From contig NZ_CH672376.1 in the NCBI RefSeq assembly GCF_000153105.1, positions 549,092-613,091 of the forward strand: a DNA stretch of 64,000 bases, written 5' to 3'. The notes under the pieces are model-generated. The model ran no database searches, was not told the origin of the DNA, and was given only the letters and a program-made list of their open reading frames with translations. Positions 25,826 to 34,314 of the stretch are shown here, piece after piece; positions within the stretch are counted from its first letter, which is position 1, and the number at the start of each line of letters is the position of its first letter. The translations under genes and the position numbers were made by a program. The DNA comes from Blastopirellula marina DSM 3645. GTDB taxonomy: Bacteria; Planctomycetota; Planctomycetia; Pirellulales; Pirellulaceae.

Positions 25826-26110
25826 TCACTCCGCGGAGCGATTTCTACCACTTATCAAGGCCAGTGCGGCTGCGAAAAGAGCGCCGCCGATAACGGACCA
25901 GACAATGGGAAACGTGGCGCCGCCAATTTGGATCGCCAATAGTTCGCCGATTCCAATCCAGCGCGATATCCATGCTCCTAGTAATGCTCCAATAAATCCG
26001 AGCGCGACAGAAACAAGGCAACCGCTGTGGGAATAGCCTGCGAGCGATTGTCCGATCGAACCGCAGATTCCGGCAACTAGTAGTAACAACAAAAATTCGA
26101 TCAGGGTCAT
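25826..26110 (-). CDS. Small GlsB/YeaQ-like membrane protein, paralogue of 1117-1398
   Basis: A 94-residue three-helix glycine-rich membrane protein (VAGICGSIGQSLAGY, FIGALLGAWISRWIG, WSVIGGALFAAALALISG). It is clearly homologous along its whole length to the protein at 1117-1398. ATG 26110 is preceded by GAGGT about 10 bases upstream; the ten-residue upstream extension lacks homology. The best -24/-12-like promoter in the window lies 53 bp upstream, suggesting sigma-54 control, unlike the paralogue, which is coupled to rarA. Confidence 0.75.
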   Translation of the reverse strand: MTLIEFLLLLLVAGICGSIGQSLAGYSHSGCLVSVALGFIGALLGAWISRWIGIGELLAIQIGGATFPIVWSVIGGALFAAALALISGRNRSAE

Positions 26111-26162
26111 GGCGATCTTTACCTCAAATGGAATGGGCAAGCCTTACGGAACGGTTCAAGTA

Positions 26163-26178
26163 AGCAAGCGGCGCGCCA
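26163..26178 (-). promoter_or_regulatory. Sigma-54-like -24/-12 promoter, best match in window
   Basis: The minus strand reads TGGCGCG-N4-TTGCT: 11 of 12 positions of TGGCACG-N4-TTGCW with exact spacing. It lies 53 bp upstream of ATG 26110, in the divergent region before the hybrid histidine kinase gene. Confidence 0.6.
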
Positions 26179-26232
26179 AAGTGCGGTCGATTGATTGGGC
26201 AATTCGTTCTACGATAGGAGCTTTCAATTCCC

Positions 26233-29106
26233 GTGGGAGTGATGTTCGTGGACGCCGCTGATCCGCCGAAGAAATTATTTCTCCGACTGATGGAGGCGTT
26301 CGCCGTGGGCGATTCGCTACCCGATTCCGTACGACGTGCATTGCCGTGGCTAGTGCGCGAGTTTGAATGTCGCTTTGGATGCGTCAGCGTTCCCGGCGAT
26401 TCGGCAAACCCGCAGACTTTAGCTGCGCAGCTCTGGCACCCCGAGGAACTGATCGATTGCGACGATGTCGCCCAGCGCTTGCGGCGGCGATATTCAGAAG
26501 CGGCGCCGGCCGAAGCAGGCGCTGCGGTGCGGCGCGCCTTTCTTGAGCAGCGGCCGATGATCGAGCCGCTCGATTCGACAATGAGTGCTGACCAGTCGCT
26601 CTCGATTTTGGCGATCCCCGTATTTCTGGATGACAAGCCGGTGTTGGCGCTCGAGCTATTCGGCGACTCCGAAAGGTTGGAGGATCCGCAGATTGATGTG
26701 AAAATGGCGGATGCGATGCGCGGGCTGTCCGTTTTGGCCGCTTGTTGGCGTCGCGATGAATCGTATCAACGCTTGGCGCAAATCGTTGATTCGTCGTACG
26801 ACGCGATCATCAGTCGCGATGTCGATGACAAGATCACCTGTTGGAACGCCGGAGCCGACGCGGTTTACGGCTACCAGGCCGAAGAGGCGCTCGGCAAGCC
26901 GATTTCCATTTTGTTTCCGCCGACGCGGCGCGAGGAAGAGCCGGAAATCACGGACGCTCGGTTGCACGGCAAGCGATTGACGCAGTTTGAAACGGAACGT
27001 CGTCGTCGTGATGGACGGATCATCTCGGTTTCGATCACGGTCTCTCCGCTGCGCGACGCCAACGAGCGGATTATCGGCGTCTCGACCATCGAACGCGATA
27101 TTTCTGAGCGGAAGTTCGCCGAACGCGAGTTGCAAAAAGCGAAAGCAGCCGCCGAACGAGCGAATCGGGCTCGCAGCGAATTCTTGGCCAATGTCAGCCA
27201 TGAGATCCGAACTCCGATGAATGCGATCATCGGGATGACCAAGTTAACATTGGCCGAAGATCTGCCGGAAGCGGTGCGGGAATATGTCGAAACGGCGAAC
27301 TCGTCGGCGCATACGCTGTTGAGCTTGTTGAACGACATTCTCGACTTCTCGAAAATTGAGGCCGGCAAATTTACGATCGATCGATCCGAGTTCAATCTAC
27401 GGCAGACAATTGACGCAACGATGCGAGCATTGTCGGAACGAGCCTTCTCGAAAGGGTTGGAAGTCGCGATCGACTATGATCCGCGCATTCCCGAAGAATT
27501 GATCGGCGATGCGATTCGACTGCGGCAAATTATCACCAACTTGGTCTCCAATGCGGTCAAGTTTACCGAACGCGGCGAAGTGCTGTTGTCGGTCAAGCTG
27601 TTGCGGCGATTTCCGCGCGAAGTACGCATTCGATTTACGATCAGCGATACCGGGGTCGGCATCACCCCAGCGGATCAAAAGCGGATTTTCGAGCCGTTCA
27701 CGCAAGTCGACAGCTCTTCCACCCGAAATTTTGGCGGCAGCGGATTGGGGCTGACGATCTGTCACGAACTGCTGGAGTTGATGGGGGGACGGCTGGAACT
27801 GAATAGCGAGCCTGGCGTCGGCAGCCGGTTTTCGTTCGCGCTCCTCTTTCCACGCACGCGGACCGCCGAAAGTCGCCTGCGAAGTGCGATCCTGCCGCCG
27901 GAGTTCGCCGGCATGCAGGTGCTGGTCGTCGACGACAACGAAACGAACCGGAAGATATTGCGAGAACTGTTACGTTCGTGGGAATTGGACGCATTTACAA
28001 CGTCCGACGCCGAAGAAGCGATTCGGCTGTTCAGCGAAAAGCAAAAGGTGGGCGACCCGTTTGATTTGGTGCTGATCGATGCGCTGATGCCGGGAATCGA
28101 CGGCTACGATTTGTGCAAACGACTGGGGGAGGTTGCTGGAAAGACTCCGCCGATCGTGTTGATGGCGGCGCCGAGCGATCGACATCACTTTCGCGAGCGC
28201 GAAGAAGATCTGCCGATTCGCTCGACGTTGGCCAAGCCAATCACCGCGTCCAGCTTGCATGACTCCTTGGTCGAAGCGATGTCGATCGCCGCGCCGGAGA
28301 GTCAACGCTCTCGTTCGGTCGAAGTGTTGTCGAGCTTTCACGCATTGCGTGTGATGCTGGTCGAAGACACCGCCGCGAATCGCAAACTGGTGACCAGCCT
28401 GCTGAAAAAGCGGGGACATATCGTCGTCGAGGCGCACAATGGACGTGAAGCGCTCGAGAAATTTCGGGACGACGAGTTTGACGTGATCTTGATGGATGTG
28501 CAAATGCCGATCATGGATGGGTTGCAGACGACCGCAGCGATCCGTCAGATTGAACGTGAAGAAGGTTACGAGCCGACGCCGATCATCGCGATGACCGCCC
28601 ATGCGATGCAGGGAGATCGTGAAAAGTGTCTTGGCGCCGGAATGGACGCGTATATTTCTAAGCCGATCGATATTGATGATCTGCTTGCCACCCTGGAAAG
28701 CCTGGCCAACGATTTTAGTAGCAATATGAACGGCGAAAACGAATCCAATCCGATCAAGATCCGCCCGCAAGGGGAACCTTTGCACCTAGAATCAACCCTG
28801 GAGCGACTGGGAGGCGATCTTGAATTGTTCCGCGATTTCGTCGGCTTTTACGACGAAGACTCGCAAGCGTTGTTAAGCGATCTGGCCGCAGCGTCTCAAG
28901 CAGGCGATGCACGACGGTTAGAACTGGTCTCGCATAGTCTCAAGGGATTGGCCGCTAATGTCGGCGGCGAGACGGCTGCTCATGTGGCGGCCGAAATGGA
29001 AGAAGCGGTTCGTTCTGGAAAGATGGAGCAAGCGCAGGGGATGGTTGATACGCTGCTCGTCGAGTTTGATCGTCTGGCGAAAGCGCTCGAACCATTTCGG
29101 CGTTAA
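26233..29106 (+). CDS. Hybrid histidine kinase with PAS, two receiver domains and HPt
   Basis: A 957-residue soluble hybrid kinase. Its order is: a GAF-like N-terminal region (about 15-175), PAS with PAC (about 178-295, QIVDSSYDAIISRDVDDKIT), a short coiled coil, HisKA with H323 in NVSHEIRTPMN, HATPase (NLVSNAVKF, SDTGVGI, GGSGLGLTI), receiver 1 (phospho-Asp D616 in LIDALMPGIDG), receiver 2 (D755 in LMDVQMPIMDG) and HPt (H901 in SHSLKGLAANVGG). No membrane segment is evident, so it should sense a cytoplasmic signal. GTG 26233 has AGGAG upstream; ATG 26242 is the alternative start. It is surrounded by small stress-type membrane protein genes. Confidence 0.92.
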   Translation: MGVMFVDAADPPKKLFLRLMEAFAVGDSLPDSVRRALPWLVREFECRFGCVSVPGDSANPQTLAAQLWHPEELIDCDDVAQRLRRRYSEAAPAEAGAAVRRAFLEQRPMIEPLDSTMSADQSLSILAIPVFLDDKPVLALELFGDSERLEDPQIDVKMADAMRGLSVLAACWRRDESYQRLAQIVDSSYDAIISRDVDDKITCWNAGADAVYGYQAEEALGKPISILFPPTRREEEPEITDARLHGKRLTQFETERRRRDGRIISVSITVSPLRDANERIIGVSTIERDISERKFAERELQKAKAAAERANRARSEFLANVSHEIRTPMNAIIGMTKLTLAEDLPEAVREYVETANSSAHTLLSLLNDILDFSKIEAGKFTIDRSEFNLRQTIDATMRALSERAFSKGLEVAIDYDPRIPEELIGDAIRLRQIITNLVSNAVKFTERGEVLLSVKLLRRFPREVRIRFTISDTGVGITPADQKRIFEPFTQVDSSSTRNFGGSGLGLTICHELLELMGGRLELNSEPGVGSRFSFALLFPRTRTAESRLRSAILPPEFAGMQVLVVDDNETNRKILRELLRSWELDAFTTSDAEEAIRLFSEKQKVGDPFDLVLIDALMPGIDGYDLCKRLGEVAGKTPPIVLMAAPSDRHHFREREEDLPIRSTLAKPITASSLHDSLVEAMSIAAPESQRSRSVEVLSSFHALRVMLVEDTAANRKLVTSLLKKRGHIVVEAHNGREALEKFRDDEFDVILMDVQMPIMDGLQTTAAIRQIEREEGYEPTPIIAMTAHAMQGDREKCLGAGMDAYISKPIDIDDLLATLESLANDFSSNMNGENESNPIKIRPQGEPLHLESTLERLGGDLELFRDFVGFYDEDSQALLSDLAAASQAGDARRLELVSHSLKGLAANVGGETAAHVAAEMEEAVRSGKMEQAQGMVDTLLVEFDRLAKALEPFRR

Positions 29107-29256
29107 GCGACTTCTGACTGGTCGCCGCACGTTCACAGCGATGGCGATCAAATCATTCGCCTTGAGCGGTCGCACGCATTTCTAATTAGCAGCGAGAATT
29201 CTAACTCGTTGCAGACACTGTGGTTACGAGTGTGCTTTTGTCGCCGCCGCGAAGTT

Positions 29257-29272
29257 TGGCATACCAACTGCA
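29257..29272 (+). promoter_or_regulatory. Sigma-54-like -24/-12 promoter
   Basis: TGGCATA-N4-CTGCA matches 9 of 12 consensus positions with exact GG/GC spacing, 88 bp upstream of the DUF1328 ATG at 29360. Confidence 0.45.
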
Positions 29273-29359
29273 ATGGTAGTTTTATTGAAAGCAACATCTC
29301 GCAACCATCCCAGGCTTGCGAGATCATCCAACGAACCTGCCTTTCTGAAGGAGACTATT

Positions 29360-29530
29360 ATGTTGTCATGGGCCTTGATGTTTTTCATTATTGCGTTGAT
29401 CGCTGCTGGACTTGGTTTTGGCGGCCTCGCTGGCGCAGCGGCTGGTATCGCGAAGATTTTGTTCTTCGTCTTTCTAGTCTTGTTCGTCGTGAGTCTGCTG
29501 AGCGGCGTTGTTCGCCGTCCTGTCGCTTAG
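29360..29530 (+). CDS. DUF1328 small membrane protein (YtjA family)
   Basis: A 56-residue protein with two hydrophobic helices ([39 protein letters not shown]), matching the DUF1328/YtjA family in length and pattern. The family is widespread and often stress-induced; its activity is unknown. ATG 29360 is preceded by the strong ribosome-binding site AAGGAGA. A hairpin at 29562 follows it, then the DUF2383-like gene. Confidence 0.85.
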   Translation: MLSWALMFFIIALIAAGLGFGGLAGAAAGIAKILFFVFLVLFVVSLLSGVVRRPVA

Positions 29531-29561
29531 GCGCAGACGCATGTCGAGTATCGTTGAAAAC

Positions 29562-29583
29562 GCCGGGCGTAGTGTCGCCCGGC
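29562..29583 (+). terminator. Hairpin after the DUF1328 gene
   Basis: GCCGGGCG and CGCCCGGC form a perfect 8-bp stem with a TAGTGT loop, 31 bp past the stop codon. No U-tract follows on the plus strand, so it may attenuate or stabilise mRNA rather than terminate. Confidence 0.45.
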
Positions 29584-29665
29584 CCGGGTTGATCAGCGAC
29601 GGCAAGTGAGATGGCCAAGAAGGATTCTCCGAGTCACTTCCTAATTTTTCCAAACGGGAGCCGTC

Positions 29666-30136
29666 ATGTCTCATATGAATACAATCTTTCAACTCGACGA
29701 AGAAACGCTGACGGCGTTGCATGAGCTCACGCGAGTTCTGCACGACAGTCAAACGGCGCTGACAGATTCCGCCGCGAAGGTGGAGTGTCCGCAAACGGCG
29801 CGGCTTTTCTACGAATTGGCGACGCGTCGCGCTCAGCTTGAGCACGAGTTGCGTCAGTACATTCAGCTAAACGACCAGAATCCCCCTTCCTCCGGTACGC
29901 TGATGGGCGAAGCGCAGAAATTATGGATGGCGCTTCGTTCCTCGGTCTCGGGAGGAAAGCTGGAGTTCATCCTCGCGGACATGGAACGCTTGGAGGATTA
30001 TCTGGTCGATGAATATAAGAAGCTGTTACCCAAGACGGCCGGCAGCCCCTTAAGCGCCGTCTTCCACGAACAGTTCGTTGCAGTCAAGCAGGGACGCGAT
30101 CAAGTTCGCGAATTCCGCCAACAGAAACTGCAATAG
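29666..30136 (+). CDS. DUF2383/PA2169-like four-helix-bundle protein
   Basis: A 156-residue all-helical soluble protein (LDEETLTALHELTRVLHDSQ, ARLFYELATRRAQLEHELRQ, LEFILADMERLEDYLVDEYK, FHEQFVAVKQGRDQVREF). The pattern of conserved Glu and His resembles the ferritin-like DUF2383/PA2169 family found in stress-associated loci. Metal binding is possible but unproven. It lies about 135 bp downstream of the DUF1328 gene on the same strand and ends before a strong terminator. Confidence 0.75.
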   Translation: MSHMNTIFQLDEETLTALHELTRVLHDSQTALTDSAAKVECPQTARLFYELATRRAQLEHELRQYIQLNDQNPPSSGTLMGEAQKLWMALRSSVSGGKLEFILADMERLEDYLVDEYKKLLPKTAGSPLSAVFHEQFVAVKQGRDQVREFRQQKLQ

Positions 30137-30186
30137 AGCAACCGAGCCTTCCGAAAGGCGATCGGAAGAAGTTGGGTGATGGGAGG

Positions 30187-30220
30187 GAACGCGGCTGCAG
30201 TTGCAGCCGCGTTCTTTATT
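30187..30220 (+). terminator. Strong intrinsic terminator
   Basis: GAACGCGGCTGCA and TGCAGCCGCGTTC form a perfect 13-bp stem with a 2-nt centre, followed by TTTATTTC. It lies 50 bp past the DUF2383-like gene and 18 bp before the next start codon, so it may also act as a leader hairpin. Confidence 0.8.
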
Positions 30221-30238
30221 TCGCCAAGGAGAAAAATC

Positions 30239-30796
30239 ATGAGCCAAGATTGTCTAATCGGCGCGTTTGATTCGTCGAACGATTGGGAAACGGCCCAACG
30301 CGAAATGGAGTTGCGAGGACTGACGGAGGGCAACTTCAAGCTGGTGCGCGACGTGCACGACCTACGTGCGCTTGCGCCCCATATCGCCATGCAAACGGAT
30401 CAAGCGAAGCCGCGACTTCTGTGGGGCGCCGCATTGGGCGGAATGCTCGGCGCGGTCGGATCATTTTTCGCGATGTTCGCACTCGGCGGAGAGCTGGCTG
30501 CGAGCAGCGCGCCGTTGGGGATCGCCGTAACCGGAGCGATCGTCGGCGCGCTGATAGGCGCTATGTCCGGCTGGGGACGTCCGCGCGACCAGGAAGCGGA
30601 GATCATGGCGCTATTAGCAGGTCGGCAAGGAGTCGTGGTGCGCGGCGATCCCGAGCAACTCGCCCAGGCCGAACATGCGCTGCGTGCGGCCGACGCCGTC
30701 GCCATACGTTACTACGCCGCGCCGGCGGATTCGCCGAATCGAATCGCCGAAGGAATGGATATGAAGGAAGAAAGCCGCCCTCATCAGGCGGCTTAG
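30239..30796 (+). CDS. Predicted membrane protein with glycine-rich helical hairpin
   Basis: A 185-residue protein. The N-terminal ~60 residues (LIGAFDSSNDWETAQREMEL) resemble the soluble domain of general-stress 17M-like proteins. Two glycine/alanine-rich membrane helices follow (LLWGAALGGMLGAVGSFFAM, GIAVTGAIVGALIGAMSGWG), then a soluble C-terminal region (GVVVRGDPEQLAQAEHALRA). Similar architectures occur in stress-response proteins that handle osmotic or envelope stress; function unassigned. ATG 30239 has AAGGAG nine bases upstream, just after the terminator hairpin. Confidence 0.7.
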   Translation: MSQDCLIGAFDSSNDWETAQREMELRGLTEGNFKLVRDVHDLRALAPHIAMQTDQAKPRLLWGAALGGMLGAVGSFFAMFALGGELAASSAPLGIAVTGAIVGALIGAMSGWGRPRDQEAEIMALLAGRQGVVVRGDPEQLAQAEHALRAADAVAIRYYAAPADSPNRIAEGMDMKEESRPHQAA

Positions 30797-30828
30797 CAGA
30801 TTGACATGGAGCCTGCAGTGGGCCGCGG

Positions 30829-32268
30829 TTATTCGTCCCCTTTGACGACCTGCTCGACGGTAATGCCGAGGGCCCGCATTTTGTGGCGCAGGCTGCCGCG
30901 GGTAATTCCGAGTAGAACGGCCGCTTTCGATTGATTGCCGGCCGTTTTGTCGAGTACGAACGAAAGCAGTCGATGCTCCATCCACTCGAGCGATTCGGCG
31001 TACATATCTTCGGAGCCGCGACTTTCGAGCTGGCCTAAAAAGACGTCAAAGGCGTCATCTTGATTGCCGGACGAATCACCGCGCATCGGCGCCGCTTCGC
31101 CAAATACTTCCGGCGGCAGCCATTCTGGCGCTAGGACGGTGGATGTCGCCATCAACATCGATTTTCGCAGGACGCCTTGCAGTTCGCGGATGTTGCCGGG
31201 CCAATCGTAAGACTTGAGTCGAACGAGCGACTCGGCCGATAGTCCAGTGATTTCTTTGCCCAGCTGTTTGTTGAACTGCTTTAGGAAGTATTGCACCAAT
31301 TGCTCTAGGTCGCCGTCGCGATCGCGGAGCGGCGGTATCGCGATTTCAAACGATTTTAAGCGATGAAACAGGTCCAAGCGAAAATCGCCGTCAGCGATCA
31401 TCTCTTCCAGATCGCGATTGGTCGCTGAGATGATGCGGACATCGGTGGTGATCGTTTCGGCGCCGCCGAGGCGCTCAAAACGTTGGTCCTGCAACAAACG
31501 GAGAACTTTGGCTTGGATCGTCAGGGACATGTCCCCCACTTCGTCTAGGAAGATCGTGCCGCCGTTGCATTGCTCGAACTTACCGATGCGACGCGAGTCG
31601 GCCCCGGTAAAGGCGCCTTTTTCGTGGCCGAACAGTTCGCTCTCAAGCAAGGTTTCGCTCAGCGCGGCGCAGTTGACCGCCAAAAAGGGCTGGTCATTGC
31701 GATTGCTGTGCTGATAGATGGCCCGCGCGATCAATTCTTTGCCGCTGCCGCTTTCGCCGCGAACGAGCACATTGACGTTCTGGGCGGCGACGCGGCCCAC
31801 TTCTTTATAGACCCCCAGCATTTGCGGACTGCGACCGACCAGCAAATCGCCGGTCTCGTTTTCGTCTGCTTGCTGCGGAGTCAGCACGACCGGCTCGTGC
31901 ATCAAGCGGCGATTTTCGATCGCGCGCTCGACCAGCTCTTGAACCATGCCTACATCGAGCGGCTTGACCAAATAGTCATAGGCGCCCAATTTCATCGCCT
32001 CGATGGTCGTTTCGCTATCGTCGCGACCCGTCACGAAAATAATCGGTAATTTGGAGTCGATCTTCCGAATCTGGCGGGCAATTTCGAGACCGCTGATCTC
32101 CGGCAGCATGATGTCCAACAGCAGGACGTCGACTGCGTGGTTTTCGATGAGCGGAATCACCTCGGCGGCGCGCTGGGCCGTCAGAACGTCTACATTGCTA
32201 CCCTCAAAGCAACGCTGTACTAAGCGCGCTACTGCTCGATCGTCGTCTACAACAAGAATCTGCGTCAT
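30829..32268 (-). CDS. NtrC-family sigma-54-dependent response regulator
   Basis: A 479-residue transcription activator. The N-terminal receiver domain has phospho-acceptor D52 (LLLDIMLPEISG). The central AAA+ domain has Walker A GESGSGKE (171-178), the sigma-54-contacting loop GAFTGA (218-223) and Walker B GGTIFLDEVGDM. The C-terminal Fis-type helix-turn-helix is NQSKAAVLLGITRGSLRHKM. It should activate -24/-12 promoters after phosphorylation. No paired kinase gene adjoins it; the hybrid kinase at 26233 is the nearest candidate upstream in the pathway. ATG 32268 immediately precedes the receiver domain. Confidence 0.95.
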   Translation of the reverse strand: MTQILVVDDDRAVARLVQRCFEGSNVDVLTAQRAAEVIPLIENHAVDVLLLDIMLPEISGLEIARQIRKIDSKLPIIFVTGRDDSETTIEAMKLGAYDYLVKPLDVGMVQELVERAIENRRLMHEPVVLTPQQADENETGDLLVGRSPQMLGVYKEVGRVAAQNVNVLVRGESGSGKELIARAIYQHSNRNDQPFLAVNCAALSETLLESELFGHEKGAFTGADSRRIGKFEQCNGGTIFLDEVGDMSLTIQAKVLRLLQDQRFERLGGAETITTDVRIISATNRDLEEMIADGDFRLDLFHRLKSFEIAIPPLRDRDGDLEQLVQYFLKQFNKQLGKEITGLSAESLVRLKSYDWPGNIRELQGVLRKSMLMATSTVLAPEWLPPEVFGEAAPMRGDSSGNQDDAFDVFLGQLESRGSEDMYAESLEWMEHRLLSFVLDKTAGNQSKAAVLLGITRGSLRHKMRALGITVEQVVKGDE

Positions 32269-32456
32269 GGATGTATCGAGACTAGCGGATCTTCCGCGCC
32301 CCCTCCTCAAGAGAAATTCCCGGCTAGCGACAGTTTACCCCCTGACGTATCGATCAGTCTAGTTGCGACCGGTCAGCAACAGGGGTTTGCGCGAAACTTT
32401 GTTAAACTACCACAAAAGGTGGGGCAGTGACTGCGGGGTAAATAGCGAAGCCTAGA

Positions 32457-34019
32457 CTACTGGGCCAGGTTTTCGTCCGCCGTCACGGGACGTTGCATCT
32501 GTTCTAAATGAATTTGGTCGATATCGAGACAAGCGCTCTCGACGTAGAACCCCAGTTTTCCCTCCGAAAACGTCTGATCGGCCAGGGAAATCACGATGCG
32601 ATGGTCGATCGAAAACTCGATGTAGCTGCCGTAAGCAACCAGGCGAATCTCGCAAGGACGGTCCAAACGGCTTCGCCAGTAGCCGGCTTGGAGCGTGTCA
32701 AAACGCATCATGTGCTCGCCGGTCGCCGCATGATCAGTCGCCCAGGCTCGCAGCTGAGCGACTCCGCGATACATATCCAGTGACATAAAATAGCCGTCCT
32801 GCGTCTCGGGGTTGATCCGAAAGACGAGCCCGCATTTTCCGTTGCCTTGCATATCTAGCCGCGCCCGAAAGCGAAAACAATCGACCGTTGAGCCAAATAG
32901 AAACGCCTGAAAGCCGGCGTCATTTCGCAAGCGGATCGAACCGGCTTCATGGTTCACTTCGGCCGAACCATCCTTGTCGGCCAGCATTTTCGAGATGTGA
33001 AAAACTTCGCTGGTCATGTCGGACTTGATTCGTTTGTCGAAGCCTTCAAACGACGCGACTTGCAATTGCCCATCCGAGAGTTGGCGAATTCGCTTGGGCG
33101 GGGGAAGCAGATTTTTCACGGTTCGCCGCGTGATATCGTGCGAGTAAAAGTTCCAGATCATCGGGCCATGGTCGTCAAAGCAAATTCGTCCGGCGTAGTT
33201 GCCCTTCGGCAAAAGCACGTTGTCGAAAAAGTTCGCCCAGGGCTGCTCGAGATCCGAAGCGTGCCAGTAACGAATCTTGGCGTCTTCTCGAATGCTGCCG
33301 ATCAAATAACGTTCGCCGCGCAGCTTCATCAAGTTGGGGACCTCGATGTCATCGTACAGTCCGGGATGAAATAAGCTGGGATTCGCCTCAAACTGGTTTT
33401 CGGCGGTTTCTTCCAACAAAGCGACGCAGCCGCGACGACAGACCGGCCCATCCGGAACGCGGGCCGCCGCTAGCAGCCAGCCTTGGTTTTCATCTCGATA
33501 GTAGAAGGGGTCGCGCCAGCTGATCCAGCTGCGACCTTCGGACAATTTGCTTTCGTAATAGGGCGCCGGCGACTCCAACGGGAAATGACTCGTCTCGTCA
33601 TAATGCGCATTAATGTTGCTGGCCGGCGCGTTCGTCACGCGACAACGCTTGCATTGGCTGACCCAGCGGACCGGCGATTTGACCCATTGATACAAGTCGT
33701 CGCTGATCGCCATCCCCAGCCGCTGCACGAGTCCGTTGTCATGCTGCGCGAGTCCTGTGTAGAACATGCGCCACGAATTTGGCTTGAACGGATTGGGCGA
33801 AACGTGCATCGTCCAGAGCATCGAATCGTCCCACGCACCGGGATGTCCGATGAAGAGCGCATTCTCGACGCGATGCCAGGCCAGACCATCATCACTGACC
33901 GCATGGGCGATAAAGTCGTGATTTGGCAGAACGAGGTGAAAGAGGTGATATAGCCCGTCGTGAAACACGACGTCGACGTCACCCATCGTCTTGCGACTGC
34001 TTTCCGACTCTTGATACAT
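32457..34019 (-). CDS. GH32/GH43-like five-bladed propeller protein with C-terminal sandwich domain
   Basis: A 520-residue protein without an obvious signal peptide. The N-terminal ~320 residues resemble the GH32/43/62 propeller clan: VDVVFHDGLYHLFHL in the first blade, WHRVENALFIGHPGAWDDS, the RDP motif in SWRDPFYY, and VPNLMKLRGERYLIGS. The C-terminal ~180 residues resemble the GH32 beta-sandwich (FRFRARLDMQGNGKCGLVFR, FSIDHRIVISLADQTF, GKLGFYVESA). It may hydrolyse fructosides or related glycosides, but the usual GH32 start motif NDPNG is not evident, so activity is uncertain. It is monocistronic. Confidence 0.75.
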   Translation of the reverse strand: MYQESESSRKTMGDVDVVFHDGLYHLFHLVLPNHDFIAHAVSDDGLAWHRVENALFIGHPGAWDDSMLWTMHVSPNPFKPNSWRMFYTGLAQHDNGLVQRLGMAISDDLYQWVKSPVRWVSQCKRCRVTNAPASNINAHYDETSHFPLESPAPYYESKLSEGRSWISWRDPFYYRDENQGWLLAAARVPDGPVCRRGCVALLEETAENQFEANPSLFHPGLYDDIEVPNLMKLRGERYLIGSIREDAKIRYWHASDLEQPWANFFDNVLLPKGNYAGRICFDDHGPMIWNFYSHDITRRTVKNLLPPPKRIRQLSDGQLQVASFEGFDKRIKSDMTSEVFHISKMLADKDGSAEVNHEAGSIRLRNDAGFQAFLFGSTVDCFRFRARLDMQGNGKCGLVFRINPETQDGYFMSLDMYRGVAQLRAWATDHAATGEHMMRFDTLQAGYWRSRLDRPCEIRLVAYGSYIEFSIDHRIVISLADQTFSEGKLGFYVESACLDIDQIHLEQMQRPVTADENLAQ

Positions 34020-34192
34020 GCGTTAAAGCGCTCCGGCTGCGAGATCAAAGTTTCCCCTCTAATCTAGCAGGTCGCTCAGATCAACCAAGATTAGTCTGGT
34101 TGCACGTCGTCGCATCGGAGGGAGCAGTTCCCCCATGGAAATGACGAATGCAGAATCAGAAAAATAGGACAGACCTGGAGATAAGCCAAATA

Positions 34193-34285
34193 CTAGCCCG
34201 CTGCGCAAGCGAAGGAATGCGGTTGGCAGGGCCAACAAGGTTTGAAGTGCTCAGCCGAATTCCCTTGCTTGCGCAGCGTGCTAAT
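34193..34285. repeat. Inverted pair of CTAGCCCGCTGCGCAAGCGAAGG elements
   Basis: The left copy is 34193-34222 and the reverse copy is 34257-34285 (CCCTTGCTTGCGCAGCGTGC core). They are imperfect inverted repeats between convergent coding regions. A closely related pair lies at 38063-38203 and shorter relatives at 43800, 51939 and 14011. Confidence 0.7.
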
Positions 34286-34314
34286 GTTGCGATTTTCGGA
34301 AGTTCGCGTCCCTG

